From Siderastrea radians (lineage: Eukaryota > Cnidaria > Anthozoa > Scleractinia > Rhizangiidae): DNA of 64,000 nt. Under the pieces are notes generated by a model. It was not told the origin of the DNA, searched no databases, and saw nothing but the letters and a program-made list of their open reading frames with translations. The position numbers and the translations under genes were made by a program. Below are positions 58,704-64,000 of the stretch, piece after piece. The stretch spans positions 33,535,184 through 33,599,183 of the forward strand of contig OZ024894.1 of the NCBI GenBank assembly GCA_964017195.1, given 5' to 3'. The first letter of the stretch is position 1. Each line of letters begins with the position of its first letter.

Positions 58704-58844
58704 TTTAAACCTCATAGTACTAGAGCTGCTGCAGTGTCAGCAGCAAGCAACGCCTCAGTGTCCCTTGATGAGATAATGAGTACTGCAGGTTGGTCATCAG
58801 AATCCACTTTTGCTAAATTCTACAACAAACCTGTAGTTAGATAG
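58704..58844 (+). pseudogene. DIRS tyrosine recombinase, C-terminus only
   Basis: Frame: KPHSTRAAAVSAA, SLDEIMSTAGWSS, STFAKFYNKPVVR and stop. HxxR, the H/W of GW and the FY (nucleophile Tyr) are the C-terminal signature of DIRS/Ngaro-type recombinases. The upstream two thirds, including the first catalytic Arg, are absent. Confidence 0.75.
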
Positions 58845-59296
58845 TCACAATTTGCATCCAGTGTACTTGGATCAGCTGAAGGTTAAACACCTAACTTCAC
58901 GTTATAATTTCTACATTCAATAAGGTATGTTGAGTTGAGACAACTATTATCTTTGGACCATTTTTTCTTCGTTACTTATCGCGCGTGATTGGCTTTGAAA
59001 TCTCATGGGATCTCATGGCATGGTAACGAGGTAGAATTGAAAAATTAAACGAGACTTACCTGGAAGTTGAAGTTTGATTGAAATTCTACCGAGTTACATA
59101 ATGCCAGGGGATCACATGCCCTACCCACCCACCCTTGTGGTTACTACACGTTGTTTACACCACGCGCACCAAGTCTTCTAAGGCTGATCATGCGCATGCG
59201 CAAGCAATCTCATGTGATCCCCCTGGCATTATGTAACTCGGTAGAATTTCAATCAAACTTCAACTTCCAGGTAAGTCTCGTTTAATTTTTCAATTC

Positions 59297-59830
59297 GAAT
59301 GGAATGAAACTGAATATTTGAGACTGGATTCAACAAACAAAACTAATGTAACATGTTCAAATGAAGCTCGAAGCTGTGTTTGTGATTGAGCCTCCCATTT
59401 AGTGGAGGTTTGAAATTTTGGTTTGTTTAAATTTGTAGGAGATAATACCAAAGGAGAGTCTAACAAATTAGCTGCTGATTGCTTTTTTCGAAGATCAAAA
59501 ATAACAACAAAAAACAAAACAAAGCGAAACAAACGTGATATTTTCAAATGAAGCCCAAAGCTGTGTTTTGTGATTGTGCATTTAGTGCAAGTTGTAGTCA
59601 TAGGATACCTGAAATTTTGGTTTCTTTAACTTACCGCCATTTTCACTACTACGCGACTTTTCTTTTCAAAACACCTCTGAGCACTTTGCAATACGCTTCC
59701 GTCAATCATACCTTATATGGGAAGTGTGTGATGTTACCGCAATTGAATTGAGCTCGAAGGAATAAAGATGGCGCCAAAGTATTCTGTAAATTTGCGCTGG
59801 CGAGTCATATATTGACTAGTAAGAGGTTTT
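59297..59830. other. Displaced upstream flank of GPCR4
   Basis: gaatatttgagactggattcaa (about 59310) and the tttgtttaaatttg...taccaaag block at 59421-59452 match GPCR2 upstream sequence (41560-41720). A second, partial copy of the same block is at about 59535-59630 (caaatgaagcccaaagctgtg). No gene seen. Confidence 0.55.
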
Positions 59831-61095
59831 TGAGTCGTTGATGTTGCAAGAATACTTCACGTTTGGCAGATATTTGTAAAGAAATTTCGACATTTCTTCA
59901 GAATTAAATACCCGCTCGGTGGATTATCCTATGCGGCGGATGGTAAGCTTGGGTTTAATCTCGTGAATAAGCTAAACCGAAGTGTGAAGTAAAAATTCTA
60001 ACTTTTCTGGTTTGGGTTTTACAAGAAGAAAGGTACGTATGACTTGTTGCATTTTTTTGGAAGGAACACCGCTAATTCTAATCACCTATCACCCGAGGAA
60101 TGGAATGAAAAACAAAGCATAAGCGCTTTATAACTTTTATTGTTCTACGTGAATGTTTACGCTGTGACATGATAGCATGAAAAATCTGAAAAATCGTTAT
60201 TTATAAAAGCGGGAACGGGGAAATATCAAGGAAAATATTTCAGCACAGTTTATGTTTACTTCTTCGTTTATTGTAGCTCACTGTGATTACCAAAGAACGT
60301 GATAAGCGAAACAGGGCGATGTATCGTCGCAGGCCATCGCTAAATTTCACCGAGAACGGTTGCTATTATATGAATCAGAACTTCTCAGACTCATCTATAA
60401 ATAGCAACTGTTCTCGGTGAAATTCAGCGATCCTGCGAAAATACATCGTCCTGTTTCCCTCATCACGCTCTTTGGCAATCGTCTTGAGTTATTACGAAGA
60501 AGTAAACTTGAAAGTAAGCTTATTAATAAATATTTTCCTCGATTCCCCGTTCCCGCTTGTAGAAATAACAATTTCCCTGTCATGTCACAGCGTTATATGT
60601 TTACATTCTCGAAACCTAGAACAACAAACGTTACAAGCGCATTATAAGCTGACGCTTTATTTTGTTTTTTCAATTCATTCCGGAGGTGATAGGTGATTAG
60701 AATTAGCAGTGTTCCTTCCAAAAAAATGCAACAAGTCATACGTACCTTTCTTCTTGTAAAACCCATTTTCTTCACGAATCGGTTGATCGCACGCCGATCA
60801 TGATTCGTTTTCCCGTTGCATACTCTATCCACTCCTGAATTTCGTCCTCGTACACTTCGGGATACTGACAGATTTATACTCGTGGCGAATAACATGTCGT
60901 GTGCTATTTTCAGGTCAGAAAAGCTAGAATTATTACTTCACACTTCGGTTTAGCTTATTCACGGGTTTAAACGCACGCTTACCATCCGCCGCATAGGATA
61001 ATCCACCGAGCGGGTATTTAATTCTGAAGAAATGTCGAGATTTCTTTACAAATATCTGCCAAACGTGAAGTACGCTTGCAACATCAACGACTCTT
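59831..61095. mobile_element. Large foldback element, asymmetric arms
   Basis: gagtcgttgatgttgcaag at 59831 is inverted at 61095. The arms stay aligned inward to the centre near 60390 (gaacagttgctattta / taaatagcaactgttctc). Left arm about 560 bp; right arm about 700 bp because it keeps an extra stretch of about 150 bp (about 60775-60930) missing from the left. That stretch has a minus-strand frame ending in NRFVKKMGFTRRKV, which resembles a helix-turn-helix recognition region. No complete transposase. Confidence 0.75.
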
Positions 61096-61800
61096 GAACC
61101 TTGTTAAACTCATCAGCCGAACTGTTTACATGTAGATGCCTAGTTTCTTGTTGTATTCTTGATTTACGTAGACCCGAAAACAGTCGGTAAGTACTTTGAA
61201 TGTCCGCATTTTGGCTTTCGATTTCATATTTTTGTTTAGTGTTGAGTTATTCCTAGATCGATCTCAACCGGGTCGTGAACTAGACTGGTGATTATTTTGA
61301 TCTGTACAATAAGTGGAAGTAGGACGATCACGTTCTGAGTTTTCGACATTTCATTTAAGTGGCATGTGAGCTGCATAATAGACACTACAAAGACACAGAC
61401 ATGAATTTATCCTGATTTTTACGAAACAACAGTTTTGGCGGTGACATTAAGTAGTTGGCTTTGCCCCCCAAAGGAGGTAGTGCAGTGGTCATCGCGTTGA
61501 ACTTCGATCGGACTTTCGATCGGGAGATCGGAGGGTCGGTGGTTCGTGACTTGGTCTCTGCCTTATATCATATTGTTTCCTTAGACAAGAATCTTTATTC
61601 CAAATTGTCTCTATCTTGCCAGGTGTATAAATGGGTGCCAGTGAACTGTTAGGAAATCCAACCAGTAAAGCTGTGGGTAACCCTGCAATGGACTAGCATC
61701 CCATCCATGGGGAGTTTTGATGCACCTATTCGCTTCATACCACAGGAACTGGAGTAAAACGCCAGCCTTGATGAGCCTTATGGCTCGTTCAATTCATTGG
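61096..61800 (+). mobile_element. Composite repeat containing a full tRNA-derived SINE
   Basis: 61096-61240 matches 42305-42445; the SINE (about 61466-61800) has box A gtagtgcagtggtcatcg, box B ggtggttcgtgac (61538-61550) and body caggtgtataaatgggtgcc. It is the most complete of three copies in the window. Confidence 0.65.
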
Positions 61801-62300
61801 AATGAGAATGAGGTCGATCACAAATTGTTTAATAGTGATTGCCATGTTGGCGTCCGATCTTACTACTCAGTTGTTCTATTGCGCAGTTGAACATGTAGAT
61901 ATTAAAAATTCATTGTATAAATGATATTATTTTAAATTATTCTATGAGCCATCATTCAACCAACTCCTGATAACGTGCCTCCTTTTTTAAGAATCTGTAT
62001 CAGAAAAATGGCATTTTCTCTTCGCCATGTCACACCTTATGGAATTGAGTGATGTAGGCCGCGCGGATAAAGATTGACTTTTTCAAAATTTGGCTTAACA
62101 AATGAAAAAATATTGTAAGCGTTTTAGACACCAGAAGCGACCATTTGGACATCGTGTTGATGACTTAAAGTAAACATAGTTCTCAGTACTGTGTATTGAA
62201 TTTTGCACTTAACTAATCCGTTCAAGTTGTCTTTCAATAACTTAGGACGTTAGCAACATCAAAAAAAAAATCCGGAATTTTTGAAAAAAGTTTTTTAAAC
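61801..62300. other. Intergenic, no gene seen
   Basis: AT-rich; nothing supported. Confidence 0.45.
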
Positions 62301-62890
62301 CGATCTGATTTTTTTCTTCTACATTTTCGGTGACTTCTGTCCACCTTCATCAGAGGTTAACTGAAAGTTCGTTGATGATCGCGCTTAGAAGCTCGTGCGT
62401 TGTTGATGACGTCCCTGATTTTGAATTAACGGCATATAAGTGCGAGGGAACGTTTTCCTCGTGTTCCCAGCGTCACTGTCCATGGTGGAGTGTCACGATT
62501 CCAAGAAAAGCCTTTTTCCGTAGTTAGATACGCTGCGCTTGAGGATTTGGCATCTCTCGGATGTATATCATGATCCCTTGTTTCATCGTGCTGTTTAATT
62601 GCCGATCCTTTGTTGCTCGCGCAACCTGGTTCATGCTGGGCTCCGCGCGAGGTCCACGAGCGCTCGCTTTCCCCGATGTATGTAAAAGAACAGTCGTTGC
62701 ACTTCCCTTTGTACACAATTCCTCCTATCCGGTCAGCCGGTGGTCGGTCTTTTGACTTTCTGAAAATGTGGCCTGGTGTTCTTACTGGTTTAAAAGCTTT
62801 CCGAATGCGGAACTTCTGAAGGACACGACCCAATCGATCTGACACACCTCTTACGTAAGAAGGACTGCGAGCCCCAAAGGTCTTTCTCAC
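62300..62890 (-). mobile_element. Penelope-like element 3' fragment with GIY-YIG domain
   Basis: The minus-strand frame 62890-62426 begins SYVRGVSDRLGRVLQKFRIR and reads HIFRKSKDRPPADRIGGIVYKG, CNDCSFTYIGESERSWTSR, then HDETRDHDIHPRDAK. VVY-type/YIG half-motifs with CxxC between, and the following His/Asp region, identify the Penelope endonuclease. The subfamily differs from the two other Penelope families here (different linker, CNDCSFTYIGES). The RT is missing. A hammerhead-like but imperfect motif (CUGAUGA 62347-62353, GAAA 62325-62328) lies in the 3' region. Confidence 0.75.
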
Positions 62891-63457
62891 GCTTTTCTTG
62901 CTTTCTCCTTGCTTCTAAGGCACTTTCTTAACAGAATTTCAGGATATCCATTCGCTTTAAGATCGGTCACGACGCGACCTGAGTGTTTTAGACTATTCAG
63001 TGGACAGCGCCTTGTTCAAATAATCGTTAGACATATATGGTATTCACCGGCAGGGAGGTCTGGATAGGGAGACTACAAGTACGAGATTGAGTAGGAGTAC
63101 GACTTTCAAATTTCAAAACAGCTACGTTATTAGAGCCCTTATTCCTTTATATTGCTGACCAGTAGAGGAGGATGCTATGTAAATGATAATAGTTTGACAA
63201 TGTAAAGCCTGCGACGAGGAATTAAAAAGTCGTACTTATACTCAATCTCGTACTCGTAGTCCGATCTGAAGGTCGCAAATATCTCGTGCACTGGACGACG
63301 TGAGTCTTAAGTCACGATGCATACAGTCAACATGCCTCTGTAGCTAATGTATAATATAAATACAAAAAAAAAACTTTTGAAACGCTCCTTTTAATTTTTT
63401 TTTTGTTTCTCGTTGGCACTTTTACTGTTGGTATAATAGCTAGTAGTTATAGCATAC
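62891..63457. other. Spacer before GPCR5, no gene seen
   Basis: A short inverted match (gtacgagattgagta at about 63079-63093, and tactcaatctcgtac at about 63239-63253) suggests a small foldback element of about 200 bp. Confidence 0.45.
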
Positions 63458-64000
63458 TCAGTTTTCCTTTGGACAACGCAGTAATCTTTGAAATTCTTTC
63501 CTCATAGCTCGGTTCATGATGCCATATATGATGGCGTTGATCCACAAACTACAACCAAGGGCCAATGTGCTAAACGACAACCAAAATGATGGTACAGAGA
63601 CTTCAGCAACCCTTAGTAAGATGTGCACAGTTGTTACAGGAATCCAACAAATCCAAAATGCAAAAACTGCAGCAAAAAGAACTCGAGATACCTGGACCTC
63701 GTGTGCGTGCGCGGTTAGTCGATTGTTTTCCTCGCGCAGAGATGGAATGACAGCCGAATTGTGTCGTTTTATAGTGCAATAAACACGGCTATAGCAAAAG
63801 AAGATTATGCACATTGGAAGGGCAATAAATACAGATCCAATCGCAAAACTGAGAACTTTCTCTGCTTCGATTTCAATACCAGTCACTTGACAGAATATGA
63901 AGTGAGAGTCCCATTGGTATGAAACGGAGGCTACAATATTGGCTGTCAAACAAGAACTAAAGGTGAATAACCACATAAAAATAATTGAAAAAATAGTTTT
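63458..64000 (-). CDS. Class A GPCR, copy 5, partial (5' end outside window)
   Basis: The frame is open from the right edge (KTIFSIIFMWLFTF in TM4) to the stop at 63458-63460. It includes the ECL2 Cys in HFIFCQVT, TM5 with ALP, the RHNSAVIPSLREEN third loop, ICWIP in TM6 and INAIIYGIMN in TM7, where NPxxY is NAxxY as in GPCR3. Tail RKEFQRLLRCPKEN. No lesion is seen in this part, in contrast to GPCR3, its nearest relative. Whether the N-terminal half is intact cannot be told. Confidence 0.85.
   Translation of the reverse strand, partial: KTIFSIIFMWLFTFSSCLTANIVASVSYQWDSHFIFCQVTGIEIEAEKVLSFAIGSVFIALPMCIIFFCYSRVYCTIKRHNSAVIPSLREENNRLTAHAHEVQVSRVLFAAVFAFWICWIPVTTVHILLRVAEVSVPSFWLSFSTLALGCSLWINAIIYGIMNRAMRKEFQRLLRCPKEN

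Larger units (their letters stand above)
54224..59296 (+). mobile_element. DIRS-type tyrosine-recombinase retrotransposon
   Basis: Order: left terminal repeat, Gag-like frames (54454-55923), RT and RNase H (55930-57427), a 1.27-kb insert, tyrosine recombinase C-terminus (58704-58844), internal complementary region and right end. The left end (attctacctcgttaccatgc...) is inverted at the right (59184-59252). The segment at about 59012-59085 is the complement of the joined right and left ends (...ttcaattc + tacctcgttacc), the internal complementary region expected for DIRS replication through a circle. Stops and frameshifts show a dead copy. It sits in the upstream flank of GPCR4. Confidence 0.85.

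Overview
This is a 64 kb piece of an AT-rich metazoan nuclear genome. There are no bacterial-style operons. Coding sequence is carried by spliced exons with GT/AG junctions and AATAAA poly(A) signals, or by intronless GPCR genes, all set in a dense layer of transposons. The mix of elements (GIY-YIG Penelope-like elements carrying hammerhead ribozymes, a DIRS-type tyrosine-recombinase retrotransposon, an L1/Tx1-like LINE, tRNA-derived SINEs, many foldback elements and MITEs) and the gene types (intronless rhodopsin-family receptors with NRY in place of DRY, an MS4A-like membrane protein, small secreted proteins) suggest a cnidarian, most likely an anthozoan or coral. That assignment is inference; no species marker is visible.

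Layout, left to right. 0.3-1.4 kb: a TIR transposon with a 9-bp target duplication and a ZAD-like zinc-finger ORF. 2.2-5.5 kb (+): the four 3'-terminal exons of a four-pass MS4A/CD20-like protein with a PPxY-containing tail. 7.8-10.9 kb (+): a possible three-exon gene for a 41-residue membrane peptide, with a nested pair of MITEs in its last intron. 13.6-14.1 kb (-): terminal exon of a cysteine-rich protein. 15.5-15.8 kb: LINE 3' end. 17.9-19.9 kb (-): decayed Penelope-like element ending in a consensus-core hammerhead ribozyme. 20-35 kb: mostly non-coding, with a SINE, an EGF-like remnant, two tandem-repeat blocks and a MITE. 35.2-36.1 kb (+): a two-exon gene for a 34-residue secreted peptide.

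37.8-64.0 kb holds a minus-strand tandem array of class A GPCR paralogues: GPCR1 (intact), GPCR2 (intact), GPCR3 (pseudogene: nonsense, frameshift and 24-bp duplication), GPCR4 (pseudogene: frameshifts) and GPCR5 (partial, runs off the right edge). GPCR2/4 and GPCR3/5 are the closest pairs. GPCR2, 3 and 4 share an upstream block about 240-300 bp before the start codon; in GPCR4 that block is now separated from the gene by a 5-kb DIRS element.

Transposons are inserted inside one another between the receptors. At 46.2-51.4 kb an L1-like LINE is split by a 4.2-kb DNA transposon, which contains two head-to-head Penelope fragments, one of them split by an 815-bp MITE. Two large inverted-repeat elements (42.4-43.8 and 59.8-61.1 kb) lie in or beside two copies of the same older SINE-containing repeat. 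All coding calls come from reading the sequence; no homology search was run.
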